Positions 1-5,311 of a stretch of DNA of 5,311 bases are shown one piece after another. The notes beneath the pieces were generated by a model that saw only the letters and a list, made by a program, of their open reading frames with translations, was not told the DNA's origin and did not search any database. How positions within the stretch are numbered: position 1 is the first letter of the stretch; each line of letters begins with the position of its first letter. The position numbers and the translations under genes are program-made. The stretch lies in assembly GCA_003520145.1 (NCBI GenBank), contig DOVJ01000193.1, positions 1 through 5,311 on the forward strand. The letters run 5' to 3'. The stretch comes from Eubacterium sp. (lineage in GTDB: Bacteria > Bacillota > Clostridia > Lachnospirales > Lachnospiraceae).

Positions 1-16
1 AGTTAAGTTTGTTATA

Positions 17-49
17 ACCCCTACCTACACTTGGTTAAGAGGAAGGGGT
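17..49 (-). other. Imperfect hairpin in leader between promoter and window edge
   Basis: Positions 17-26 pair with 40-49: on the minus strand ACCCCTTCCT pairs with AGGTAGGGGT, a 10-bp stem with one T-T mismatch. The 13-nt loop can form a further small CTT/AAG pairing. No U-run follows on either strand, so it is not a standard intrinsic terminator. It lies about 68 nt downstream of the predicted leftward start site, so it would be in the 5' leader of the next operon. Its role is unknown; a leader control element, RNA-stability element or chance structure are all possible. The rest of 1-159 holds only the parS pair, the promoter and AT-rich spacer. Confidence 0.5.
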
Positions 50-71
50 CTTCTCCGACTGAGATAAAAAA

Positions 72-87
72 TGTTTCACGTGAAACA
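72..87. promoter_or_regulatory. parS: parS centromere site (copy 1)
   Basis: This is a second exact TGTTTCACGTGAAACA, extended by one flanking A/T pair on each side into an 18-bp perfect palindrome (71-88). Its centre is 28 bp from the centre of the other copy, with 12 bp of AT-rich DNA between the two 16-mers. A tandem pair strengthens the assignment as a true ParB loading site rather than a chance palindrome. Confidence 0.95.
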
Positions 88-99
88 TATATATCGTTA

Positions 100-115
100 T
101 GTTTCACGTGAAACA
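100..115. promoter_or_regulatory. parS: parS centromere site (copy 2)
   Basis: The exact 16-bp palindrome TGTTTCACGTGAAACA matches the Firmicute parS consensus bound by ParB/Spo0J. ParB loads here, spreads as a CTP-dependent clamp and recruits SMC near the origin. It is not the related Noc site, whose core is CCCGGG rather than CACGTG. It begins about 2 bp downstream of the predicted transcription start at ~117, so bound ParB could influence that promoter. Confidence 0.95.
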
Positions 116-123
116 CTATATTC

Positions 124-152
124 ATTATACATAAAATAACACTAAAAAACAA
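124..152 (-). promoter_or_regulatory. Sigma-A-like promoter firing leftward out of the window
   Basis: On the minus strand there is a perfect -10 TATAAT (124-129) and a weak -35 TTGTTT (147-152) separated by exactly 17 bp of AT-rich spacer. The predicted start is near 117. It sits just after the response-regulator stop and points away from that gene, toward position 1. The transcript would begin right at the parS site at 100-115 and run through the second parS and the hairpin at 17-49. The downstream gene is outside the window; synteny suggests parA (soj). Readthrough from the mnmE operon is also possible because I see no terminator after the regulator. Confidence 0.6.
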
Positions 153-159
153 TAGAGAA

Positions 160-795
160 TCACAAATCAACTATATTATTTCTTATTGCATACACCGCAG
201 CCTGGGTTCTATCATTAACTGAAAGCTTCTTATATATATTAAAGATGTGATTTTTAACAGTTCGTTCACTGATATTACAGCGTTCACCGATTTCTTTGTT
301 GCTTTCACCTATAGCTATGAGCTTAAGTATCTCAATTTCTCGATTTGTAAGCACATTATCAGTTATTACTACATTATCATGCTCAGGAAGGTCTTTGACG
401 TCTCTGTATTCTTCCTGAACATATTTTTCTCCATTATATATAGAAAAAACAGCTTTTTTCAATTCCGTGAAATCAATAGATTGAGTAAGATATCCATCAC
501 AACCACCATCTATTGCCTTAGAAAAGAGCGGAAGATGAAAAGAATCACAAAGAATCATGAATTTACTCCTGATTGATTGTTTATGAATAACTTCCATAAC
601 ACTAAGACCATCTAAACCATTAAGTTCAAGATCGGAGATGATGATATTAGGATTAAGTTTATTAGCAAGGCTTAAACACTGATATCCATCATCAGTATCA
701 GCTACAACCCTTATTTCTTCGTCACTTTCGAACCTATTTTTTAAAACTTCCCTCATAAGTTTTCGCTTATTAGCTATAATAATGTTAATAGGCAT
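160..795 (-). CDS. Atypical NarL/LuxR-family response regulator with degenerate receiver
   Basis: This is a DNA-binding transcription regulator of 211 residues, normal length for the NarL/FixJ class. The receiver domain covers about 1-120 and the LuxR-type helix-turn-helix about 148-211: LTNREIEILKLIAIGESNKE, then ISERTVKNHIFNIYKKL as recognition helix region, ending in QAAVYAIRNNIVDL. The phospho-acceptor position is kept (Asp55 in NIIISDLELNGLDGL). The other receiver residues are not: the acidic pair after strand 1 reads Asn9-Lys10 (IIIANKRKLMREVL), the switch Thr/Ser after strand 4 is Cys83 (FMILCDSF), and the invariant Lys after strand 5 is Gln105 (GYLTQS). Mg2+-dependent phosphorylation is therefore doubtful, and control may come by ligand or protein contact instead. 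Its only neighbour is the coiled-coil gene; no kinase is adjacent. The start is the ATG 5 nt after GGAGG. Targets are unknown. Confidence 0.95.
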   Translation of the reverse strand: MPINIIIANKRKLMREVLKNRFESDEEIRVVADTDDGYQCLSLANKLNPNIIISDLELNGLDGLSVMEVIHKQSIRSKFMILCDSFHLPLFSKAIDGGCDGYLTQSIDFTELKKAVFSIYNGEKYVQEEYRDVKDLPEHDNVVITDNVLTNREIEILKLIAIGESNKEIGERCNISERTVKNHIFNIYKKLSVNDRTQAAVYAIRNNIVDL

Positions 796-798
796 AGG

Positions 799-805
799 CA
801 CCTCC
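799..805 (-). promoter_or_regulatory. Ribosome binding site deciding the response-regulator start
   Basis: On the minus strand this reads GGAGGTG. GGAGG lies 5 nt before the ATG at 795. The in-frame GTG two codons upstream of that ATG is the last three bases of the same motif, so it cannot be the start. Confidence 0.85.
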
Positions 806-812
806 AGGCCGG

Positions 813-1244
813 TTAATTACCAAAAAGCTTACAGATTTCCTCCAGTTCATGCAAACAGCGCTTTGAGTCTGAACGAACATTACGCTTGCAATTTTCTACT
901 TTATTCTTCACAGTATTGATCTCATCGATGAGAGATGATATATATTGATTTTCTTCCTTAATATGCTCGGATTCTAATTCGATATTTTTTAGTTGTTCTT
1001 TTAAGTTTTCGAGTTCCTGCGATATCTCATGCTTTTGAATCTCGGTTTTTTCCTGATCATCATAAAAGCTTTTTGAGGCCTTGAAAAAGTTAGAAGAAAG
1101 GCTTGTTTTTTCTTCTATACCCTTGAGTATCTCTTCATACTTTTTTATAGATGTCTTGCAAGACATAATATCGGTATCAAAGCTTATGATCTTATCTCTT
1201 AATTCCGTTTGTTTACCATTAAGGTATTCTATTACTTTTTTCAT
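813..1244 (-). CDS. Small coiled-coil protein of unknown function
   Basis: I do not recognise a family with confidence. The 143-residue product is highly charged (Lys/Glu-rich), has no signal peptide or membrane segment, and should be cytoplasmic. Two helical heptad-rich stretches are visible, about 5-45 and 63-125, separated by a less regular segment with LSSNFFKASKSFY (49-61). Four cysteines occur (29, 119, 130, 138), three near the C terminus. The gene is real: it has an ideal AGGAGG (1250-1255) 5 nt before its ATG, starts 14 nt after rsmG ends and stops 17 nt before the response regulator. By eye the SxNF-then-coiled-coil layout recalls the N-terminal sensor coiled coil of DegS-type kinases, but no dimerisation His box or ATPase domain is present. 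That resemblance is weak, and many unrelated coiled coils would look similar. Its position suggests it is a partner or modulator of the downstream regulator. Confidence 0.85.
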   Translation of the reverse strand: MKKVIEYLNGKQTELRDKIISFDTDIMSCKTSIKKYEEILKGIEEKTSLSSNFFKASKSFYDDQEKTEIQKHEISQELENLKEQLKNIELESEHIKEENQYISSLIDEINTVKNKVENCKRNVRSDSKRCLHELEEICKLFGN

Positions 1245-1258
1245 ATGTACCTCCTATG

Positions 1259-1960
1259 TCACAAAGGCTTTTTAGCAGGAATTCCGGCTTTTCTCGGATA
1301 TAATGATGGGGTAGTACTTAACTTATCCACTACAACAAGTGATCTTCCGAGGTCACTATATGGTAATGTATAATACTTGATATCACTTATCTTTCCACCA
1401 AGTTTTTTTATTCCTTTTTCCGATAATCTTTTTTCTTCTTCTATATCTGCACTTTTATAAGCTATGAATCTTCCTCCCTGCTTTACAAAAGGCAGACAGT
1501 ATTCTGACAAAGTTGAAAGATTAGCAACTGCACGGGCAGTAGCGATATCATATTGTTCACGAAGAAGTGTATCTCTGGCAGCATCTTCGCATCTGTCATG
1601 TCTTAATTCTATATTCTTAAGACCAAGCTTATCAATAACAACCTGAAGAAAACTAAGTCTCTTTGCTAGTGAATCCACCAAAGTGAACTTGGGTTTATCA
1701 AGTATTATCCTAAGTGGAATAGAAGGGAAACCAGCACCTGGACCGATATCTATGATTGAGAATTCTTCATCCTTTATTCCTAAGATATCCGGCATGATAA
1801 GACTATCTATAAAATGCTTCAACACAATATCATCTCTGTCTGTAATTGCAGTTAGATTCATCTTGTTATTCCACTCAAGCAGAAGATCAAGATAGTCCAT
1901 AAACTGATTGTATTTAACATCACCATATTTATCTTTTATATATGTATATGTATCATTCAT
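1259..1960 (-). CDS. rsmG: 16S rRNA (guanine(527)-N(7))-methyltransferase RsmG
   Basis: RsmG (GidB) is the SAM-dependent methyltransferase that makes m7G527 in the 530 loop of 16S rRNA; its loss is known to give low-level streptomycin resistance. The protein has 233 residues, normal for the family. It shows NLTAITDRDDIVLKHFIDSL (35-54), SAM-binding motif I DIGPGAGFPSIPL (71-83), LVDSLAKRLSFL (94-105), ARAVANLSTL (142-151), GRSLVVVDK (205-213) and the family-typical tail YPRKAGIPAKKPL. Motif I has Pro and Ser where Ser/Thr and Gly are more common; the glycines of the SAM loop are otherwise kept, so it should be active. The ATG lies inside the end of mnmG (overlap ATGAATGA). The only ribosome-binding-like stretch (AAGGG, 1975-1979) is 14 nt away, so translation is probably coupled to mnmG termination. 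Confidence 0.97.
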   Translation of the reverse strand: MNDTYTYIKDKYGDVKYNQFMDYLDLLLEWNNKMNLTAITDRDDIVLKHFIDSLIMPDILGIKDEEFSIIDIGPGAGFPSIPLRIILDKPKFTLVDSLAKRLSFLQVVIDKLGLKNIELRHDRCEDAARDTLLREQYDIATARAVANLSTLSEYCLPFVKQGGRFIAYKSADIEEEKRLSEKGIKKLGGKISDIKYYTLPYSDLGRSLVVVDKLSTTPSLYPRKAGIPAKKPL

Positions 1961-3857
1961 TATCAGTTTTTTGTCCCTTCTTATGATTATATCTGTCTAT
2001 GTAGACAAGAAGCACTGATACATCTGCAGGAGACACTCCCGATATACGTGAAGCCATACCTATATTCGAAGGTCTGTACTTTGTAAGTTTTTGTCTTGCT
2101 TCGAGTCTTAGATTATCTATATCATCATAATCTATATCGTCAGGAATTCTCTTTGCCTCAAGTTTTTTGAACTTCTCCACATAGGCTGCCTGGCGCTTTA
2201 TATATCCTTCATACTTTAATTCTATATCGATTTGATTTGATATATCTTCATCTATATCAGGTCTATCAGAATCTATAGGTCGAAGATCAGCATAGGTCAC
2301 ATCAGGTCTTTTTGCAAGTTCATAGAGACTTGAACCACTCGTAAGTGGGGTAGTGCCAAGACTTATAAGATGCGAATTAACCTTCTCACTGTTACCGACA
2401 TATACAGTCTTGATTCTCTCTATTTCGCTGTTTATCATCTCAATCTTGTGAAGAACCTGTTCATAGCGCTCTTTTGAGACAAGTCCGACTTCGTAACCCT
2501 TCTTTGTAAGTCTTATATCAGCATTGTCCTGTCTAAGTAAGAGTCTGTATTCACTTCTTGAAGTCATCATTCTGTATGGCTCGAAGTTCTCCTTAGTAAC
2601 AAGATCATCTATGAGTACACCTATATATCCTTCTGATCTGTCTATGATCATAGGATCTTTTCCCTTTACATACAAAGCTGCGTTGATACCAGCGACGATA
2701 CCCTGAGCTGCAGCCTCCTCATATCCAGAGCTTCCGTTAAACTGACCTGCACAGAAAAGTCCTGATACAGCTTTAAGTTCAAGCGTGTTCTTAAGCTGTC
2801 CACTTGCAAGACAGTCGTATTCTATGGCATAAGCATTCCTTACTATGCGGACATTCTCAAGACCTTTGACTGTCTTATACATGGCGTATTGTACATCCTC
2901 AGGAAGAGAGCTTGACATACCACCAAGATACATCTCATTCGTATATAATCCTTCAGGCTCTATGAATACCTGATGTCTATCCTTATCGGCAAAACGCACG
3001 ACCTTATCCTCTATAGAAGGGCAGTATCTAGGACCTGTTCCCTTTATATCTCCACTGAAAAGAGGAGAGCGGTGGATGTTATCTCTTATGATCTTATGTG
3101 TTTCCTCATTCGTGTAAGTTAAGTAACACGAAACTTGACTTTTTTTAATATCTTCCGCCTTATTTGAAAAAGAGAATGGTACTATGTTCTCATCACCCTT
3201 TTGCTCAGAGAGAACCGAAAAGTCTATGCTTCGCTTATCAACTCGTGCAGGAGTTCCTGTCTTGAAACGGTTGAGCTTTATACCACATTTTTCGAGAGAT
3301 GCAGAGAGATGATTGGCAGCTTTAAGCCCATTAGGACCTGTGTGTTCACTCACATCACCATATATACATCTGGCAAGTAGATATGTTCCAGAGCAGATAA
3401 CTACAGCCTTGGCGTTGTATCTGGCACCAGAGAGTGTATTAACACCTATGATTTTTCCTTCTTCTACTATTATATCACTGACCTCAGCCTGACGGATGGT
3501 AAGATTATCAGTATTCTCAAGAACCCTGCGCATACTCATAGAGTAATTCATCTTATCAGCCTGAGCACGAAGAGAGTGAACTGCAGGACCCTTGGAGATG
3601 TTAAGCATCTTAGACTGTATATAGGTTCTGTCGATATTCTTACCCATCTCTCCACCAAGAGCATCAAGTTCTCTTACAAGATGTCCCTTAGAGCTACCGC
3701 CTATGTTAGGATTACAAGGCATGAGAGCTATACTCTCAACGCTCACTGTAAAACATATAGTATTAAGACCAAGTCTTGCGCAGGCAAGAGCTGCCTCACA
3801 GCCTGCATGGCCCGCACCGACTACAACTACATCATAATTTTCTTCCAAATGTGGCAT
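1953..3857 (-). CDS. mnmG: tRNA uridine-5-carboxymethylaminomethyl(34) synthesis enzyme MnmG
   Basis: This FAD/NADH-dependent partner of MnmE (formerly GidA) uses methylene-tetrahydrofolate and glycine or ammonium to modify U34 of tRNA. The protein has 634 residues, the usual length of the long form. Visible motifs are the FAD Rossmann loop GAGHAG (14-19), MPCNPNIGG with the conserved Cys48, the family signature starting GPRYCPSIEDKVVRF (275-289, with the second conserved Cys279), the second signature AGQFNGSSGYEEAAAQG (370-386), TSRSEYRLLLRQDNAD (432-447), and the C-terminal ASRISGVSPADVSVLL (602-617), part of the region that contacts MnmE and tRNA. The second signature carries F and SS where I and TT are common, which is conservative. 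The ATG is preferred over a GTG three codons upstream because that GTG is part of the ribosome binding site. The last 8 nt overlap rsmG. Confidence 0.98.
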   Translation of the reverse strand: MPHLEENYDVVVVGAGHAGCEAALACARLGLNTICFTVSVESIALMPCNPNIGGSSKGHLVRELDALGGEMGKNIDRTYIQSKMLNISKGPAVHSLRAQADKMNYSMSMRRVLENTDNLTIRQAEVSDIIVEEGKIIGVNTLSGARYNAKAVVICSGTYLLARCIYGDVSEHTGPNGLKAANHLSASLEKCGIKLNRFKTGTPARVDKRSIDFSVLSEQKGDENIVPFSFSNKAEDIKKSQVSCYLTYTNEETHKIIRDNIHRSPLFSGDIKGTGPRYCPSIEDKVVRFADKDRHQVFIEPEGLYTNEMYLGGMSSSLPEDVQYAMYKTVKGLENVRIVRNAYAIEYDCLASGQLKNTLELKAVSGLFCAGQFNGSSGYEEAAAQGIVAGINAALYVKGKDPMIIDRSEGYIGVLIDDLVTKENFEPYRMMTSRSEYRLLLRQDNADIRLTKKGYEVGLVSKERYEQVLHKIEMINSEIERIKTVYVGNSEKVNSHLISLGTTPLTSGSSLYELAKRPDVTYADLRPIDSDRPDIDEDISNQIDIELKYEGYIKRQAAYVEKFKKLEAKRIPDDIDYDDIDNLRLEARQKLTKYRPSNIGMASRISGVSPADVSVLLVYIDRYNHKKGQKTDNE

Positions 3858-3862
3858 ATATT

Positions 3863-3868
3863 TCACCT
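3863..3868 (-). promoter_or_regulatory. Ribosome binding site deciding the mnmG start
   Basis: On the minus strand this reads AGGTGA, 5 nt before the ATG at 3857. The GTG within it is an in-frame candidate start but is part of the ribosome binding site, has no better site upstream, and would add only three residues (M-K-Y) before the conserved N terminus. Confidence 0.75.
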
Positions 3869-3887
3869 GTTATCTATATAATTATCT

Positions 3888-5261
3888 TTACTTTCCCATA
3901 CAAAAGCTCTCAAAAATCTTAGATGCAAGATCGTCAGAAAGGCTTTCTCCGACTATAAAACCAAGATTCTCATAGGCCTCCATGAGATCTATTGTATAAC
4001 AGTCCTCAGGCATCCCGTCAGCTATCGTCTGCTTGACAAGATTCATGCTCTCAAGGGCTTTTTTAAGGCATTCTTTCTGCCTTATGTTTGCAAAGTATAT
4101 ATTATCTGTCGAAGTATCAGTCATATTAAGAAACATCTCAAGTATGACCTTCGTAAGTTCATCAAGTCCCTCACCTGTCTTTGCAGACAGATACACAAGA
4201 GGCTTTTCCTTAAGATATTCAAAATCCTCTGTCGACAGCTTATTATCAAGATCTGTTTTGTTGATAAGAATTATAGAATTCTTATCCGCGATCATATCCA
4301 ATATGTCTTTATCATTATTATCCAATTTCTTAGAACTGTCAACTACATATAGAATAAGATCGGCAGCTTCAGCTGCTTCTTTTGCTCTGTTCACACCTAT
4401 ATTCTCGACATAATCCTCGGTTTTTCTTATACCTGCTGTATCACGAAGATTAAGAAGTATACCATCAAGACTTATCTGTTCTTCTATGATATCTCTTGTT
4501 GTACCTTCTATATCAGTAACTATAGATCTGTCCCTCTTTGCTAGGAGATTAAGAAGACTTGATTTGCCGGCATTAGGCTTACCAAGTATTACTGTATTGA
4601 TACCTTCTTTAAAAATGTATCCATTATCTATACTTACCCACAGTTTTTGTAGTTTATCCACTATTTTATCCACATTGTCATTAAGTTGTCCACTATATTC
4701 ACTAATATCATAGTGTTCAGGATCGTCTAATGCAGACTCTATAAGAGCAGTATTTTCAAGAATTTCTTCTCTGATTTTTCGGATCTGTTCACCCATACGC
4801 CCTTCTAATTGCATAACTGAGGCTTTTCTGGTCATTTCATTCTTAGATGCTATCAGATCCATAACTGCTTCAGCCTGAGTAAGATCTATTCGTCCACCAA
4901 GATAAGCTCTCTGTGTGAATTCTCCCGGCTTTGCAAGTCTCGCTCCGTTAGACAATACCACTTCAAGTATTCTCTTACATATGTAAGAACCGCCATGACA
5001 CTGGATTTCAACTACATCCTCAGTGGTATAACTTTTTGGTCCACGCATGACAAGAAGTATAACCTGATCAATCACTTCAGAGTTATCCACAATATGTCCA
5101 TAACTTGCTGTGTATGAATCCATGTCATCTATATTCTTTCCGGATGCTGAAACAAACACATTTGAAGCAACTTTTAGGGCACTATCTCCACTTATTCTGA
5201 TTATACCTATTCCACTGTTATACACAGTGGATGTGGATATCGCTGCTATAGTATCTCCCAT
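3888..5261 (-). CDS. mnmE: tRNA uridine-5-carboxymethylaminomethyl(34) synthesis GTPase MnmE
   Basis: This cytoplasmic GTPase works with MnmG to install the (carboxymethyl)aminomethyl group at C5 of wobble uridine 34 in certain tRNAs. At 457 residues it is full length. The N-terminal third is the folate-binding domain (MGDTIAAIST start, then the conserved PGEFTQRAYLGGRIDLTQAEAV stretch around 112-133). The G domain shows P-loop GKPNAGKSS (227-235), the K-loop/switch I TDIEGTTRD (249-257), DTAG (274-277), a Glu at 286 aligning with the catalytic Glu of the family, NKTD (334-337) and LSAK (358-361). The chain ends in CMGK, the family's C-terminal CxGK motif. The start is the ATG preceded by AGGAGG at 5268-5273 with 6-nt spacing; an in-frame TTG six codons upstream lies before that ribosome binding site and is not used. 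mnmG follows after 30 nt. Nothing looks degraded. Confidence 0.98.
   Translation of the reverse strand: MGDTIAAISTSTVYNSGIGIIRISGDSALKVASNVFVSASGKNIDDMDSYTASYGHIVDNSEVIDQVILLVMRGPKSYTTEDVVEIQCHGGSYICKRILEVVLSNGARLAKPGEFTQRAYLGGRIDLTQAEAVMDLIASKNEMTRKASVMQLEGRMGEQIRKIREEILENTALIESALDDPEHYDISEYSGQLNDNVDKIVDKLQKLWVSIDNGYIFKEGINTVILGKPNAGKSSLLNLLAKRDRSIVTDIEGTTRDIIEEQISLDGILLNLRDTAGIRKTEDYVENIGVNRAKEAAEAADLILYVVDSSKKLDNNDKDILDMIADKNSIILINKTDLDNKLSTEDFEYLKEKPLVYLSAKTGEGLDELTKVILEMFLNMTDTSTDNIYFANIRQKECLKKALESMNLVKQTIADGMPEDCYTIDLMEAYENLGFIVGESLSDDLASKIFESFCMGK
4634..4694 (+). other. Cluster of four DnaA-box-like 9-mers inside mnmE
   Basis: Within 61 bp on the plus strand are TTACCCACA (4634-4642), TTATCCACT (4654-4662), TTATCCACA (4666-4674, exact consensus) and TTGTCCACT (4686-4694), all in the same orientation with starts 20, 12 and 20 bp apart. 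The boxes fall in three different codon phases of mnmE, so they do not come simply from a repeated codon string, although the duplicated Val-Asp-Lys accounts for the middle two. DnaA binding here is an inference. Confidence 0.5.
5083..5091 (+). other. Exact DnaA-box consensus in the 5' part of mnmE
   Basis: TTATCCACA matches the DnaA consensus at all nine positions. It overlaps the Val-Asp-Asn codons 58-60 of mnmE. An 8-of-9 match in the opposite orientation (ATATCCACA on the minus strand) lies at 5232-5240 and an 8-of-9 match (TTATCCACT) in rsmG at 1323-1331. Function is unproven; a single 9-mer can occur by chance. Confidence 0.4.
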
Positions 5262-5276
5262 ACACAACCTCCTATT

Positions 5277-5299
5277 CAAGTCTCGTACTGCGAGACTTG
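5277..5299 (-). repeat. Perfect 9-bp inverted repeat just upstream of the mnmE ribosome binding site
   Basis: CAAGTCTCG (5277-5285) and CGAGACTTG (5291-5299) are perfect reverse complements around a 5-nt loop. In the mnmE mRNA the hairpin would end 3 nt before AGGAGG. No U-tract follows, so it does not look like a terminator. Two minus-strand frames from the window edge stop here (TGA at 5276-5278, or TAG at 5272-5274 overlapping the ribosome binding site). The repeat is therefore probably at the 3' end of, or just after, the upstream gene, by synteny jag/khpB, but 30-40 bases are too few to identify it. Confidence 0.7.
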
Positions 5300-5311
5300 C
5301 GCGCCGGATTC

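Noticed and set aside
17..49. Intrinsic terminator for the mnmE operon
   Set aside because: The stem has no following U-run on either strand and lies beyond a leftward promoter, so it is listed only as a hairpin of unknown role.
2..67. Plus-strand open frame entering from the left edge and stopping at about 65-67 (ITPTYTWLRGRGLL...)
   Set aside because: About 21 codons, low complexity, no recognisable domain, and opposite to the direction of all neighbours; the stretch is better explained as a hairpin-forming leader.
35..88. Minus-strand 17-codon ORF beginning inside parS copy 1 (MFHVKHFLSQSEKTPSS)
   Set aside because: Its ATG and first codons are simply the parS palindrome read as protein, there is no ribosome binding site in front of it, and it is very short.
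72..115. Noc-binding sites rather than parS
   Set aside because: Noc sites have a CCCGGG core; both copies here have CACGTG and match parS exactly.
247..576. 109-codon plus-strand ORF opposite the response regulator
   Set aside because: A shadow of the regulator gene, with no ribosome binding site and a composition (Phe/Ile/Tyr-rich) typical of antisense reading of AT-rich coding DNA. The same applies to the plus-strand ORFs at 1081-1275, 1464-1646, 1683-1895, 2524-2706, 3576-3881, 4033-4413 and 4486-4713.
5272..5311. 3' end of an upstream minus-strand gene (jag/khpB expected from synteny)
   Set aside because: Two frames remain open from the edge (ending ...SQYET or ...RSTRLE) and only about 12 codons are present, so neither the frame nor the family can be supported from the sequence.

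Overview
The window reads as one chromosomal segment from a low-GC Firmicute, most likely a clostridial Lachnospiraceae-type organism. The evidence for this is AT-rich coding sequence with frequent ATA and TAT codons, strong AGGAGG-type ribosome binding sites, the Firmicute gene order mnmE-mnmG-rsmG, and two exact copies of the Firmicute parS centromere sequence. This gene string normally lies close to the replication origin, between jag/khpB and the parA/parB (soj/spo0J) genes, so the window is very probably origin-proximal. The genus cannot be fixed from the sequence.

All five genes lie on the minus strand, so transcription runs from high to low coordinates, and they are packed like one operon. 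In order they are mnmE (tRNA-modification GTPase), mnmG (its FAD-binding partner), rsmG (16S rRNA G527 methyltransferase, overlapping mnmG by 8 nt), a 143-residue soluble coiled-coil protein of unknown function 14 nt further on, and a NarL/LuxR-type response regulator 17 nt after that. The first three are translation-quality genes: MnmE and MnmG act together as one complex on tRNA wobble uridine, and RsmG modifies the ribosome. The last two are the accessory part. The regulator keeps its phospho-acceptor Asp and an intact LuxR-type DNA-binding domain, but has lost the acidic pair, the switch Thr/Ser and the invariant Lys of its receiver. No histidine kinase lies beside it; the neighbour is only a coiled-coil protein.

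The left end (1-159) holds no convincing gene. It has a good sigma-A-like promoter firing leftward, two parS palindromes immediately downstream of its predicted start site, and an imperfect hairpin at 17-49. This fits the control region of a leftward operon outside the window, by synteny parA-parB.

At the right end, a perfect 9-bp inverted repeat sits just upstream of the mnmE ribosome binding site, probably at or near the end of the upstream gene. Inside mnmE there is a tight same-orientation cluster of DnaA-box-like 9-mers (4634-4694) plus a second exact box at 5083-5091, which is notable next to parS in an origin-proximal region.

The core genes are ordinary. The points worth following are the degenerate receiver with its coiled-coil neighbour, the parS/promoter arrangement, the DnaA-box cluster and the two hairpins.
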